DNA of 64,000 nt from Massilia sp. H-1 (GCA_024703915.1 CP087969.1:4030001-4094000), one strand, 5' to 3'. Numbered from the stretch's first letter, positions 1 through 11,805 are shown. The notes: generated by a model from the letters alone, not told the origin. Translations and numbers: made by a program.

Positions 1-195
1 GCCGAAATTCGGTTCGTTGACGTCCTTGACCGGAATCGAGACCTTTTCGCCATTCTCGATGTCGGTGATCGAACGCCCCTTGATGGCGCGCCCGACAGCG
101 TCCTTGATCTGGCTCTTGTAACGCCGCAGGAAGCGCTCTCGGTTGATCGCTGACTTGTTCTTGCCCTGCAAGCGTCGGTCGATGAGATAAGTCAA
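1..195 (-). CDS. yeaH: YeaH/DUF444 family protein, N-terminal part
   Basis: Partial gene running off the left edge; about 65 residues are visible. The start reads [15 protein letters not shown] and continues with [13 protein letters not shown] and a [19 protein letters not shown] stretch, matching the start of the YeaH (DUF444) family. YeaH is usually encoded directly after the PrkA kinase and before SpoVR, and the order here is the same. The start is taken as a TTG codon, with GAGGAG (202-207 on the complement) as a well-placed ribosome binding site; no ATG fits. The molecular function of the family is not settled; it is linked to stationary-phase and stress responses through PrkA. Confidence 0.85.
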   Translation of the reverse strand, partial: MTYLIDRRLQGKNKSAINRERFLRRYKSQIKDAVGRAIKGRSITDIENGEKVSIPVKDVNEPNFG

Positions 196-260
196 AACGG
201 GCTCCTCAATGCTGTTACTTCCCGCGCGCCGCGCCCGCTGGGGGGCGGCGCGCGGCCGCG

Positions 261-2183
261 TCACGATGACTTGCGTACGCGCAGATACCATTCTGCACAG
301 CAGGCGCACCTGCTTGGCCGTATAGCCTTTTTCCACCATGCGCGCCACGAAGTCGGCATGCTTGTTGGCATCCTCGGCGCTGGCCTTGGCATTGAAGGAA
401 ATCACCGGCAGCAATTCCTCCGTGTTGGAGAACATCTTCTTCTCGATCACGGTGCGGAATTTCTCGTAGCTGGTCCAGGCCGGATTCTTGCCGCCGTTGG
501 TGGCCCTTGCGCAAACCGAAGTTGACGATCTCGTTGCGGAAATCCTTGGGATTGCTGATGCTTACTAAGCTTCTCGATCTTTTCCAGTTCGTTATTGAGG
601 GAATCGTGGTCGAAACTCTCGCCCGTGTCCGGATCGTGGAATTCCTGGTCCTGGATCCAGAAGTCGGCGAAGGTCACATAGCGGTCGAAGATGTTCTGGC
701 CGTATTCCGAATAGCTTTCCAGATACGCGGTCTGAATTTCCTTGCCGATGAATTCGACGTAGCGCTGGGCCAGGTGTTCCTTGATATAGGAAAAATAGCG
801 CTGTTCGGTTTCTGGCGGGAACTGCTCGCGCTCGATCTGCTGTTCCAGCACATATAAGAGGTGGACCGGATTGGCCGCCACTTCGGTATTGTCGAAGTTA
901 AATACCTTGGACAGGATCTTGAAGGCGAAGCGGGTCGACAAGCCATTCATGCCTTCGTCGACCCCGGCATAGTCGACATACTCGTGCATCGATTTCGCCT
1001 TGGGATCGGTGTCCTTGAGGTTTTCGCCGTCGTAGACGAGCATTTTCGAGAAGATGCTGGAGTTTTCGGGATCTTTCAGACGCGACAGGATCGCGAACTG
1101 GGCCATCATCTTCATCGTGCCGGGCGCGCAAGGCGCTTTTTCCAGCGAGGAATTGCGGATCAGCTTGTCGTAAATCTTGATCTCGTCGGACACGCGCAGG
1201 CAGTAAGGCACCTTCACGATATAGATACGGTCGAGGAAAGCTTCGTTATTGCGGTTGTTGCGGAAGGTTTTCCATTCCGACTCGTTCGAGTGGGCCAGGA
1301 TGATGCCGTCGAAGGGGATCGCGCCGAAGCCCTCGGTGCCCTTGTAATTGCCTTCCTGGGTGGCGGTCAGCAGCGGATGCAAGACCTTGATCGGCGCCTT
1401 GAACATCTCGACGAATTCCATCAAGCCCTGGTTGGCCAGGCACAGGCCGCCCGAATAGCTGTAGGCGTCCGGATCGTCCTGGGCGTAATCCTCGAGCTTG
1501 CGGATATCGACCTTGCCGACCAGCGAAGAAATATCCTGGTTGTTTTCGTCGCCCGGCTCGGTCTTGGAAATGGCGATCTGCTTGAGCACGGACGGGTAGC
1601 GCTTGACCACCCGGAACTGGTTGATGTCGCCATTGAATTCGTGCAGGCGCTTGACGGCCCAGGGGCTGGGAATGGTGCGCAGGTAGCGGCGCGGGATCCC
1701 GTAGTCTTCTTCCAGGATCGTGCCGTCTTCGTCCTCGTTGAACAAGCCGAGCGGCGATTCATTGACGGGCGAGCCCTTGAGGCAGTAGAACGGCACTTGT
1801 TCCATCAGCACCTTGAGTTTCTCGGCGATCGAGGACTTGCCGCCGCCGACAGGGCCGAGCAGATACAGGATTTGCTTGCGTTCTTCGAGGCCCTGGGCGG
1901 CGTGGCGGAAGTAGGAGACGACTTGCTCGATGACTTCCTCGGTGCCGTAGAACTCCTTGAATGCCGGATATATCTTGATGACCTTATTGGCGAATATGCG
2001 CGACAGCCGCGTGTCATTGCGGGTATCGACCAGCGTCGGTTCGCCGATGGCGGCAAGCATGCGTTCCGGGGCACTGGCGTAGGTCAGCCGGTCTTTCTTG
2101 CACAGTGCCAGATATTCAGAGAGGGAGTATTCCTCTTCCCGGGTACGCTCGTAGCGCGCTGCGTAGTTGTCAAAAATGGTCAT
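261..2183 (-). CDS. prkA: PrkA-type serine protein kinase / AAA+ protein
   Basis: About 640 residues, the usual PrkA length. The N-terminal AAA+ part has a Walker A-like [10 protein letters not shown] around residue 110 and a [18 protein letters not shown] stretch; the C-terminal PrkA domain begins after about residue 370. The family is known as a stress-associated kinase or, in recent work, a Lon-like ATP-dependent protease. Start ATG at 2183 has AAAGGA just upstream. The frame breaks near 560-572, where the family motif EKPAGISNPKDF should be read; the expected adjoining GCCGGC copies appear as CTTAGTAAGC. Further single-base indels lie near 520 and 285. Correcting these restores the typical C-terminus ending in WYLRVRKSS at a TGA (261-263). 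It is followed at once by yeaH. I regard the breaks as consensus errors. Confidence 0.93.
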
Positions 2184-2761
2184 TTGAATGTCCTTTAATG
2201 GGCTAACACTACATCACGATCACTGGCAGTCGTACCGTTGGCGTTCTGTCAGGCCGGGTCCTGGCGTACTCCTCGTTTTATTCATTCCAACGATTTGCTG
2301 TTCCACTCATTTCTGAAACAAAAAAACCGTGCAACGATGTTTATTTTTGTTCCGGATTTCTCCGGCGATTCATGCGTGTAAAAGGGTTTCTTACGCCTAT
2401 GAAATTTATTATGTGCCTAATAGTTCCGGAAGTCAAAGCAATGTGTTGTGAGCGATTGTAACGTCGTTAACTGATTGATTTATAAAGAAAAAGTCCGCAG
2501 TTTTTGCTGCAAAAACAAGCCCGTTTCTGCGCAATGCAGACCCTGTCGCCAGCTTGCCATGCAGGTCTTTCTGAAACAGCCGAAGCAGGTGCAGAGTATC
2601 CGGCTATGGCCACTGGATATTGCACGAAGTCGCCATGCAATGGCGCACGCAAATCGTGCGCGTGTCACACTTTTATGCCACCGCCGATTCGATCGCGCCG
2701 CTTGCGCTACACTTGCCGGATTGGCCACCCGCGCCGCTTTCCAGACTACGGAGAATTTGCA
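2184..2761. other. Intergenic region between divergent prkA and add
   Basis: This 578-base gap must hold the promoters of prkA (leftward) and add (rightward). It is clearly more AT-rich than the flanking genes between about 2280 and 2520, including an A-run at 2319-2325. I searched the complement for a sigma-54 type GG-N10-GC element expected for some prkA genes and did not see a convincing one. No conserved reading frame, tRNA or repeat was recognised. Confidence 0.5.
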
Positions 2762-3772
<1,011 letters not shown>

Positions 3773-3777
3773 AACCG

Positions 3778-6321
3778 ATGCTGCGACTATCCCTCCGCAT
3801 GACCGCGCGACTGGCGCAGCCGGCATGAGCTGCGCTTCCTGCTCATTGCCCTGATCGTGGCCGTCTCGGCGCTGTCGGCGGTCGGCTTTTTCATCGACCG
3901 CATGAAAAGCGGGCTGAACCGCGACGCCCACCAGCTGCTCGGCGCCGACCTCCTGATCAACGCCGACAATCCGGTCCCGCCCGCCTGGCGCGCCGAAGCG
4001 CTGCGGCGCGGCCTGGTGCTGGCCGACACCGTCACCTTCCCCAGCATGGCGCAGGCCGGGCAGGGCGAGCAATCGATGGCGCAACTGGCCTCGGTCAAGG
4101 CGGTCTCGCCCGGCTACCCGCTGCGCGGACAGCTGCGCATCACGACCGACCCGGCCCAGGCCGCGCGGCCCAGGGCAGCAAGACCGACGGCACGCCGGAG
4201 CCGGGCACCGTGTGGGTCGACCTGAACGTGCTGACCGCGCTGCGCACCAGCGTGGGCAGCACCATCCAGGTGGGCGACAAGGCATTCCGGATCGCCCAGC
4301 TGATCGCGTCCGAACCGGACCGCGGCCCCTCGTTCGCCAATTTCGCGCCGCGCGTGATGTTTTCGCTGGGCGACCTGGCCGCCACCGGCCTGGTCGACAA
4401 CGGCTCGCGCGTGACCTACCGCCTGCAGGTGGCGGCCCCGTCCAACAATGAGGGCGCGCGTGTCCGCCTTCGAAGCCTGGATCAAGGCGCAGATCGAGGC
4501 CGGGAACATCCGCGGGGTGCGGGTCGAGTCGCTCGAAAACGGCCGCCCCGAAATGCGCAACACGCTCGACCGCGCCGACCGCTTCCTGTCGCTGGTCGGC
4601 CTGCTGTCGGCCATGCTGGCGGCGGTCGCGGTGGCCATGGCCGCGCGCCGCTTCATGCTGCGCCACCTCGATGCCTGCGCCATGCTGCGCTGCCTGGGCC
4701 TGACCCAGAACCAGGTGACCGTGATGTACCTGGCCGAATTCGCGCTGGTCGGCCTGGGCTTACAGCGTGCTCGGGGTGCTGGTGGGTTTTGGCGGCCACC
4801 TGGTGCTGCTCGAACTGATCGGCTCCCTGCTCACCACCGAACTGCCGCCGGTGTCGCCGCTGCTTCTACGCCCTGCGCGGCGTCGTCACCGGCATGCTGC
4901 TGCTGATCGGCTTTGCGCTGCCGCCCATCCTCCAGCTGCGCAATGTGCCGCACAACCGCGTGATCCGGCGCGAGCAGGGCGCGCCCCAGTCGCTGACCCT
5001 GGTCACCTACGGCCTGGGCGTGTGCGTGTTCGCCGCCCTGCTGCTGTGGCAGGCGGGCGACGCCAGGCTGGCGCTGCTGACCGCGGGCGGTTTTTTGGCC
5101 GGGTTCGCGCTGTTCGCGCTGGCCTAGCTGGCTGGGCCTGAAGGCGCTGCGCTTGCTGCGCGGCGCCATCGACAGCCAGGCCTGGCGCTTCGCCGTCACT
5201 TCGCTCCAGCGGCGTCCGGGCGCGACCATCGTCCAGATCGTGTCGCTGGCGCTGGGGCTGATGGCGCTGCTGCTGCTCACCGTCGTGCGCGGCGACCTGA
5301 TGACGGCCTGGCGCAGCGCCACGCCGCCGGACGCCCCGAACCGCTTCATCATCAACATCATGCCGGACCAGAAGGCCGCGCTCATGCAGCGCCTGCAGGC
5401 GGCCAACATCGGCGACGTGACGTTGTATCCGATGATCCGCGGCCGCCTGACGGCGATCAACGGGGCCGCCGTCAAGGCTTAAGCACCTACACCCAGGAAG
5501 ACGCGCAGCGCCTGGCCGAACGGGAATTCAACATCTCGGCCACGCGCGATCTGCTTACCACCAACGAGATCATCGCTTAAGCAAGTGGTACCAGGACCGG
5601 CCGGGCGTGGCCGAAGCCTCGGTCGAACAGGGCATCGCCAAGACGCTGCGCCTGGAAGCTGGGCGACCGGCTGCGCTTCGATATCGGCGGCACCGTGGTC
5701 GAGGCCAGGATCACCAGCCTGCGCAAGCTTGAATGGGGCTCGATGCGGGCCAACTTCTTCGTCATCATCAACCCGCAGGCGATGGAGCAGGCCTCGCAGA
5801 CCTACATGACGGCCTTCCATCTGCCATGCCGCATGGCCAGCGGCCTGACCAACGACCTGGCGCGCACCTGGCCGAACCTGACCGTGATCGACGTGAGCGG
5901 TATCTTGCGCCAGCTGCAGGAAGTGCTCGACCAGGTGGTCACGGCGGTCGAATTCCTGTTCAGCTTCACGCTGGCCTCCGGGGTGCTGGTGCTGTACGCG
6001 GCGCTGATGGGCTCCCAGGACGAGCGCACCCGCGAATCGGGCTTGCTGCGCGCTGGGCGCGACCCGCAGCCAGCTGTCGCGGGCGCAGTGGATCGAGTTC
6101 TCGCTGGTGGGCGGCCTGTCCGGATTGCTGGCCGCCTCGGGCGCGGCGGCGCTGGGCTGGGCGCTGGCGACCTACCAGTTCAAGTTCGCCTGGAGCTTTT
6201 CGCCGGTGGTGTGGCTGGCCTAGGCCTGCTGGTGGGCGCCCTGTGCGCCGTGATCGGCGGCTGGCTGGGGTTGCGCAAGGTGCTGGCCCAGCCGCCCCTG
6301 CAAACGCTGCGCGAAGCCTGA
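3778..6321 (+). CDS. ABC-type permease of the FtsX/YbbP (MacB-like) family
   Basis: About 840 residues with the arrangement of YbbP-type permeases: one N-terminal helix (LLIALIVAVSALSAVGFFI), a large extracytoplasmic domain, three helices near the middle, a second extracytoplasmic domain and three terminal helices ending LQTLREA. These permeases pair with a LolD-like ATPase (YbbA) and are thought to move lipid-like or envelope substrates; no ATPase gene is adjacent here. The start ATG lies six bases after the add stop, so the two are probably co-transcribed. At least eight frame breaks occur, several at expected GCCGGC (5126 GCCTAGC, 5480 and 5578 GCTTAAGC, 6220 GCCTAGGC). Family membership is clear; substrate unknown. 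Confidence 0.85.
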
Positions 6322-6325
6322 TCGT

Positions 6326-7322
6326 TCAGGCGCGTTCGCGCTCGCGCAGGTAGTCGGCGAAGGAGCGGGCCGGTTCGGCCAGTTCGCCCGGTTCGAGCGG
6401 GAACAGGGCCCAGTAATAGTTCTGGGCGCCGCAGGCACAGCCGTGCGGGCGCCGCGTACTTGTGCCAGCTGGCCGCGTGGGCCTTCGAGTACATGCCGTC
6501 GCCTTCGCGGAACCACGGCACGATGCAGCGCTCGCGCAGCGTTGAGCAGGGAGTCCGGCGCATCGTTGTCGGACGCGACCTCGTGGTGCGAATTCATGCT
6601 CGCCTCGGTCTCGACCACCAGCAGCTGGGCGCGGCCATCGTGGTCGTACATCAGGATGCTTAAGCCGGGCTGGAATACACATAGTGTTCGACGATCTTGT
6701 GTTCGCGCACCAGGTCGCGCACCAGCTGCGCAAACGCCTGGTCGCTCACGAACGCATAATTATGCAGCGTGAGCATGTCATGCAAGCGATTCCGAGCGCG
6801 CCACAAAATATTCGCGCTGCAGGGCCACGATTTCCGCTTCCAGCCGGTCGAGCGCATCGTCGTCGCTCTTTTTGATGTAGCGGTCGATCAGGCCGCGGTT
6901 GAAGGCGTCGACCGCCACCTTCTCGTCGGCCACGCCGGTAAACAGGATCTTTTTGCACGGCAGGTGGCGCAGGGCCTCGCATACCTGCACCCCGTTCATC
7001 TGCGGCATGCAGTAGTCGACCACCAGCACCGACGGCGTCATGAAGCGCTGGCGGCGGAAGCTGATGCGGTGGATCTGGTCGATGTCGAAGGCGATATTGC
7101 ACTCTTCGTGGGCGTTGGGGTAGGTGTCGTAGCTCGCGTGCAGGGCGCCGCTGCAGGCGCTTCGCTGCGCTGCTGGTCAAGCCAGTCGATGGCGCTGCGG
7201 GTGTCGTGGAAGGACTTGCTCGCCAGCGCAGGGTCGAGCTGGAACGACAGGCTCCTGAGAAAGCTGTCGCTGTCGTCGATCAGGACGGTCAGGCTGGGGT
7301 GATGGTAAATCGGCAGTGGCAT
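6326..7322 (-). CDS. jqsR: Response regulator of an alpha-hydroxyketone quorum-sensing system (LqsR/JqsR type)
   Basis: About 330 residues. The N-terminal receiver domain shows LIDDSDSFLRSL, the phospho-acceptor Asp in VVDYCMPQMNG, and KKILFTGVADEK followed by RGLIDRYIKKSDDD. The C-terminal half, about 200 residues, has no recognisable DNA-binding domain, as in LqsR-type regulators, which carry an unclassified output region. It lies ten bases after the sensor kinase gene on the same strand and is opposite the signal synthase, which fixes its role as the cognate regulator by context. The frame breaks near 7140, 6785, 6660, 6540 and 6440. The symbol follows the Janthinobacterium naming and is an inference from synteny and family. 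Confidence 0.75.
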
Positions 7323-7332
7323 GATGCGGCTT

Positions 7333-8647
7333 TCAGCGGCAGGGTGAAAATGCGCCCGGACGTGCTGCGCACGGGACCGGGAACTCCAGCACGAAGATGG
7401 TATAGGCCCACTCGCGCGAGACGCAGCGGATGCTGGCGCGCCAGGCGTCGATGATGTCCTTGCACAGCGCCAGGCCGATGCCGGAGCCGGAATCCGGCGG
7501 ATAGGAATAGAAGCGTTTGAAGATCAGCGGCAGCTGCAGGGCGGCGATGCCGCAGCCGGTATCGATGAACAGCAGGCGCGGCGTGGCGCGCTGGCCGTCG
7601 ACCACGATCCGGATCCGGCCCTTGCTAGCCCGCTGCAACGCCTTGAGCGCGTTGCGCAGCAAATTGAGGAGGATGACCACCGACAGTTCGTGCTTGCCCG
7701 CGAAGATGAAGTCGGTGCGGATATCGACCTTGACCGCGTCGCGCTGGGACTGGGCCGTGAACGGATAGCGTTTGATCACCGACTCCACCACCTCCTTCAT
7801 CGACACCTGTTCGTCGGCTTCGAGCTGCTCGCGCACCGCCGTGGCCGACAGCAGGAACAGGTCCACCATGTGATTCATGTGGCGCACCTCGTGCTGGATG
7901 CGCAGCATCGCTTCGCCCATTTCGTGCCAGTCGGCCGCGCTCAGGGTTGGCGCAGCTGGCCAGGCGGCGGTGGATGCCGCGCACGTTCGCGTCCACGCTG
8001 ATCAGGGGCGTGCGCAGCTCGTGCGACACGGTCGCCAGGCCCTGCGCCATCCCGGCCAGCTTTTCGTTGGCCAGCACGCGCCGCCCGACCTTGGCCGCCG
8101 AAATCACGATGATCAAACGCATACACGGGCAGGTGCGCCAGCAGGACGCGGCTGGTGAGCAGGGCTGAGTCGCCCACGAATGCAAACAGGGCGCCGAAGC
8201 ACACAGCACGCCCACCGTGAACGACAACAGCGCCCAGGCGAACTGGAAGTGAAACAGCACGATCAGGGCGATCAGCAACGACTGTCCCCAGATCTCCGAG
8301 CCGTGGTTCATCAGGTACAGGAACACGAACTGGAACGGCAGCACGTAGGTCACGCCGACAAACAGGTAGCTGCTGCGCAGGCGGCCGGTGAGCACGCGCG
8401 GCCCAGGGGGCGGGCAGACACAGGGCGGCGCCCACCAGGCGCAGGACCAGGCTGTCGAAGTGCTGCGGGAACCAGTAAGTCCAGATCAGGTAGTAGGCCT
8501 AAGCATGCCGATGCACCCGACCCAGGACAGGACCACGAAGCGCCAGGTTTCCTGGTCGAACTGGCGTTCATAGCGCTGTACCCAGCGCACCAGCGTTTGC
8601 TGGAGCTGGCGCTGGAGTGGTTCGACGATGCTGGTCCTGGTGCCCAT
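7333..8647 (-). CDS. jqsS: Six-helix sensor histidine kinase for alpha-hydroxyketone signals (CqsS/LqsS/JqsS type)
   Basis: About 435 residues. The N-terminal half is a bundle of membrane helices including YVLPFQFVFLYLMNHGSEIWG and LLIALIVLFHFQFAWALLSF, resembling the input domain of CqsS-type sensors. The kinase core follows: H-box VSHELRTPLISVD, N-box LLNLLRNALKAL, G-boxes DTGCGIA and SGSGIGLALCKDI. Unlike Vibrio CqsS no receiver domain is fused; the receiver is the next gene, as in LqsS/LqsR. The ATG at 8647 is chosen because the alternative upstream TTG (8680) would place coding sequence across a near-FNR-like element; no strong ribosome site is visible for either. Several frame breaks (about 7370, 7945, 8110, 8195, 8400, 8500). 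Confidence 0.8.
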
Positions 8648-8708
8648 TCTGCCGTTTCGTAAGTGTTTGATATTTCTCAATTAATCGCAATCAATCTGGA
8701 TAGTGTCG

Positions 8709-8730
8709 CAAATTGACGTAGCGCAATTTG
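8709..8730. promoter_or_regulatory. Inverted repeat CAAATTG-N8-CAATTTG in the synthase/sensor promoter region
   Basis: A perfect 7-base inverted repeat with an 8-base spacer (8709-8715 and 8724-8730). Its right arm shares three bases with the FNR-type box that starts at 8728. The position between divergent sensor and synthase genes fits an operator, but no binding protein can be named. Confidence 0.45.
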
Positions 8731-8741
8731 ATCTGGATCAA
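8728..8741 (+). promoter_or_regulatory. Perfect FNR/ANR-type box TTGATCTGGATCAA
   Basis: The sequence matches the FNR/ANR consensus TTGAT-N4-ATCAA at every fixed base. It is centred at 8734.5. If the -10 element of the synthase gene is the GCTAAT within TATGCTAAT (8761-8769), transcription would start near 8776 and the box would be centred at -41.5, the classical class II activator position. This predicts activation of the signal synthase gene under low oxygen by an FNR/ANR/DNR-family regulator. Confidence 0.7.
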
Positions 8742-8760
8742 TGCTTTCCCATGTTGCAGC

Positions 8761-8769
8761 TATGCTAAT
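8761..8769 (+). promoter_or_regulatory. Putative -10 region of the signal synthase gene
   Basis: TATGCTAAT lies 45 bases before the jqsA start codon. No good -35 hexamer sits 17 bases upstream, which is expected if transcription depends on the FNR-type activator site at 8728-8741. A weak ribosome site AAGGGAAA (8801-8808) precedes the ATG at 8814. Confidence 0.45.
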
Positions 8770-8813
8770 GAGCGTGGGCAGAAAATGATCAATTTTTCTT
8801 AAGGGAAATCATC

Positions 8814-10063
8814 ATGTCATTTGCTGCTAATCAATCGTTTTCGACCGTCCGCGCTGAACTTTGCATGCCAGAATTCGTCACGCGCCGTATGGATGAGCAC
8901 TACGTGACGCGAGTACAACAACTATTGGGCGGGGAACACTTGCACGTGTGGAAGTAGCTACTGGCATCAATGCAATTATGTTGGCCGGAAACGACTACCT
9001 CTGCATGTCGAATCAGGCCGAACTGATCGCCGCCCAGGCGCGCACCCTGGCCGTCAGCCAGGCTTAAGCATGCTGATGTCTTCCGTGTTTCTGCAACAGG
9101 GCAGCGCCCAGCACCGGCTGGAAGCGAAGCTGGCCGCCTTCATGGGCGCCGAGGACGGCGTCATGGCGCAGTCGGGCTGGGCCGCCAATGTGGGCCTGCT
9201 GCAGACCATCAGCCGCCCCCCGGCGTGCCGGTCTACCTCGACATGATGGCGCACGCCTCGCTGTGGGAGGGCGTACAGTCGGCGCAGGCGGCCGCGGTGC
9301 CCTTCCTGCACAATGACGCGGCCCACCTGGCGCGCCAGGTCGCCAAGCACGGGCCGGGCGTGATCGTGGTCGACGCGCTTTACAGCACCAATGGCAGCAT
9401 CGCCCCGCTGGCCGAGGTGGCCGCGATCGCCGAGCGCAGCGGCAGCATCCTGATCGTCGACGAATCGCATTCGCTCGGCACCCACGGTCCGCGCGGGGCG
9501 GGGCTGGTGGCGGCGCTGGGGCTGAGCGAGCGCGTGCACTTTCGCACCGCCTCGCTGGCCAAGGCCTTTGCCGGACGCGCCTACGCTTCCTGACCTGCTC
9601 CAGCCATTTCAAGGGTTACTTCCTGTCGGCCTCGCGCCCGGCGATCTTCAGTTCCTGCCTGCTCGAACATGAACTGGCGTGGTTCGATGCGGCGCTCGAC
9701 TTCATCGGCGCCGCCGACGCGCCGCGCGGCCCTGCACCGCAATGCGCGCGAGTGCGCGCCTACCTGCGCGAACTGGGCTACAACGTCGACGACGGCACCG
9801 AGCAGATCGTGGCGCTGGAGGCGGGGCCGGAGCCCAAGACGCTGGTGCTGCGCAAGGCGCTCGAGCGGCGCGGCATCTACGGCGCCGTGTTCTGCGCCCC
9901 GGCCACGGCCAAGAACCGTTCGCTGGTGCGCCTGACGCTCAATTCGGGCATGACGGCGGACCAGGTGGGGCGCCTGCTCGACGCCTGCGCCGACATGCGG
10001 CGCGAAGTCGACCTGGCATCCTGGTCGTCCACCAAACGCCAGCACCGGCTCACGCTGGTCTGA
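8814..10063 (+). CDS. jqsA: Alpha-hydroxyketone autoinducer synthase (CqsA/LqsA/JqsA family)
   Basis: About 410 residues; pyridoxal-phosphate enzyme of the alpha-oxoamine synthase fold that joins an acyl-CoA to an amino acid on the way to an alpha-hydroxyketone signal. Visible: [12 protein letters not shown] near residue 60, [37 protein letters not shown], the cofactor-contacting [18 protein letters not shown], and the Schiff-base lysine in [17 protein letters not shown]. The full-length N-terminus and the neighbouring sensor and regulator separate it from 8-amino-7-oxononanoate synthase (BioF). The frame breaks at expected GCCGGC near 8955, 9061 (GCTTAAGC) and 9586 (GCCTACGC) plus indels near 9220 and 9740-9755. 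Once repaired the gene is complete. It probably heads an operon with the globin gene 17 bases downstream. Confidence 0.85.
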
Positions 10064-10079
10064 GCGTGGCCGCCGGAGT

Positions 10080-10481
10080 ATGATGGCGGCCATGGATGAA
10101 CCTCAGACTTTATACAGCGTGATCGGCGGCGAGGCGCGGGTGCGCGAACTGGTCGATCGTTTTTACGACCTGATGGAACTCGAACCGGAGTTCGCGGGCA
10201 TACGCGCCATGCACCCGGTACCGATGGACGGCTCGCGCGACAAGCTGTTCATGTTCCTGTCGGGCTGGATGGGCGGGCCGGACCTGTTCGTCGAACGCTT
10301 CGGCCACCCGCGCCTGCGCGCGCGCCATCTGCCGTTCGCCATCGGCAGCAGCGAGCGCGATCAGTGGCTGCGCGCGATGGCATGGGCGATGGAAGACATC
10401 GGGATCGAGGAATCGCTGCGCCTGCGCCTGATGGAATCGTTCTACCAGACCGCCGACTGGATGCGCAACAAAGCCGACTGA
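10080..10481 (+). CDS. Group II truncated haemoglobin
   Basis: About 130 residues, intact. Reads TLYSVIGGEARVRELVDRFYDLME near the start, then PMDGSRDKLFMFLSGWMGGPDLFVERFGHPRLRARHLPFAIGSSERDQWLRAM, the typical group II truncated globin pattern with proximal His in RHLPF and a Trp at the G8 position (DQWLRAM). Such proteins bind oxygen or NO, or handle redox stress. Start choice is uncertain: ATG codons occur at 10080, 10083 and 10092, and GGAG at 10074-10077 best serves 10083. The stop overlaps the rmuC start (TGATG). Co-transcription with the quorum-sensing synthase upstream is likely. Confidence 0.87.
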   Translation: MMAAMDEPQTLYSVIGGEARVRELVDRFYDLMELEPEFAGIRAMHPVPMDGSRDKLFMFLSGWMGGPDLFVERFGHPRLRARHLPFAIGSSERDQWLRAMAWAMEDIGIEESLRLRLMESFYQTADWMRNKAD

Positions 10482-11805
10482 TGACCGAGACCCACTTCCT
10501 GATCCTGGCGGGCGCCATCGGCGCCGTCCTGCTGCTGCAGCTGGCAGCCTATCTGCACAAGGGCGCGAGCGCAGGGACTGGAGCGCATCGAGCGCGAACT
10601 GCGCGCGCAGACCCAGGCCAGCGCCCAGGCCACGCGCCAGGAACTGGCGGGCTTGCTGGCCCAGTACCACGCCGCCACCGTGCAGCAGCTCGACAGCATG
10701 CGCCAGCAGCTGCAGCTGGCCAGCATCAGCGGGCGCGAAGAGCAGTCGGCCACGCTCAAGCGCTTCGGCGACGCCATGACCGTCCAGCCTGTCGACCCTG
10801 ACCGAATCGAACGCGCAGCGCCTGCTGGAAGTGCGCGCCACGCTGGAAACGAAGATCCGCGACCTGCAGACCGACAATGCCACGCGCCTCGAAGAGATGC
10901 GCAAGACGGTCGACGAGAAGCTGCACGCCACGCTCGAGACGCGCCTGACCGAATCGTTCCGCCAGGTGTCGGAGCGGCTCGAGAAGGTGCATCAGGGCCT
11001 GGGCGAGATGCAGCAGCTGGCGGTCGGCGTGGGCGACCTCAAGCGCGTGCTCACCAACGTCAAGACGCGCGGCACCTGGGGCGAAGTCCAGCTCGAGATG
11101 CTGCTCGAGCAAATGCTCACGGTCGACCAGTACGCCAAGAATGTCGAAACGATTCCCGGCACCGGCGCGCGGGTGGAGTTCGCCATCAAGCTGCCGGGCC
11201 AGAACGATGGCGCCGCGCCCGTGTGGCTGCCGATCGATGCCAAGTTCCCCAAGGAGCAGTACGAGCGTCTGGTCGAGGCGGCCGACCGCGCCGACGCCGA
11301 GGGCGTGGCCCAGGGCGGGCGCGAGCTCGAACGGGCGGTGCGCCACGAAGCCAAGACCATTTGCGAGAAGTACCTGTCGCCGCCGCTGACGACCGACTTC
11401 GCGATCCTGTTCCTGCCCACCGAAGGCCTGTATGCGGAAGTGATGCGCAGGCCGGGCCTGGCCGACGACCTGCAGCGCAGCATGCGGGTGTCGATTGCCG
11501 GACCGTCGACGCTGGCGGCGATCCTGTCCAGTCTGCAAATGGGGTTCCGCACGCTGGCGCTGGAAAAACGCTCGTCCGAAGTGTGGCAGGTGCTGGGCGC
11601 GGTCAAGACCGAGTTCGGCAAGTTCGGCGATGTGCTCAGCCAGACCCGCCTGACGCTGGAAAAGGCGGCCAAGAATATCGAAAACGCCGAAATGCGCAGC
11701 CGCCAGATGGCGAAGAAGCTCAAGTCGGTGGAAGCCTTGCCGGGTGAGGCGGCCCAATTGATGCTGGGCCCCGACCTCGGCGACGCGCCAGGCGACGCGG
11801 AATAG
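10481..11805 (+). CDS. rmuC: DNA recombination protein RmuC
   Basis: About 440 residues: an N-terminal membrane anchor (FLILAGAIGAVLLLQLAAYL), a long coiled coil rich in Gln, Glu and Leu (residues about 30-190), and the RmuC nuclease-like domain with LKRVLTNVKTRGTWGEVQLEMLLEQML, LPIDAKFPKEQYERL and DFAILFLPTEGLYAEV. RmuC limits DNA inversions and rearrangements; its precise biochemistry is inferred from a restriction-enzyme-like fold. Frame breaks near 10575 and 10787, where CAGCTGTCG is expected and an extra C is present. The start ATG overlaps the globin stop codon by one base. Confidence 0.92.

Noticed and set aside
861..2198. Long open frame of about 445 codons antisense to prkA
   Set aside because: Shadow frame of a GC-rich gene; the PrkA reading has conserved motifs throughout.
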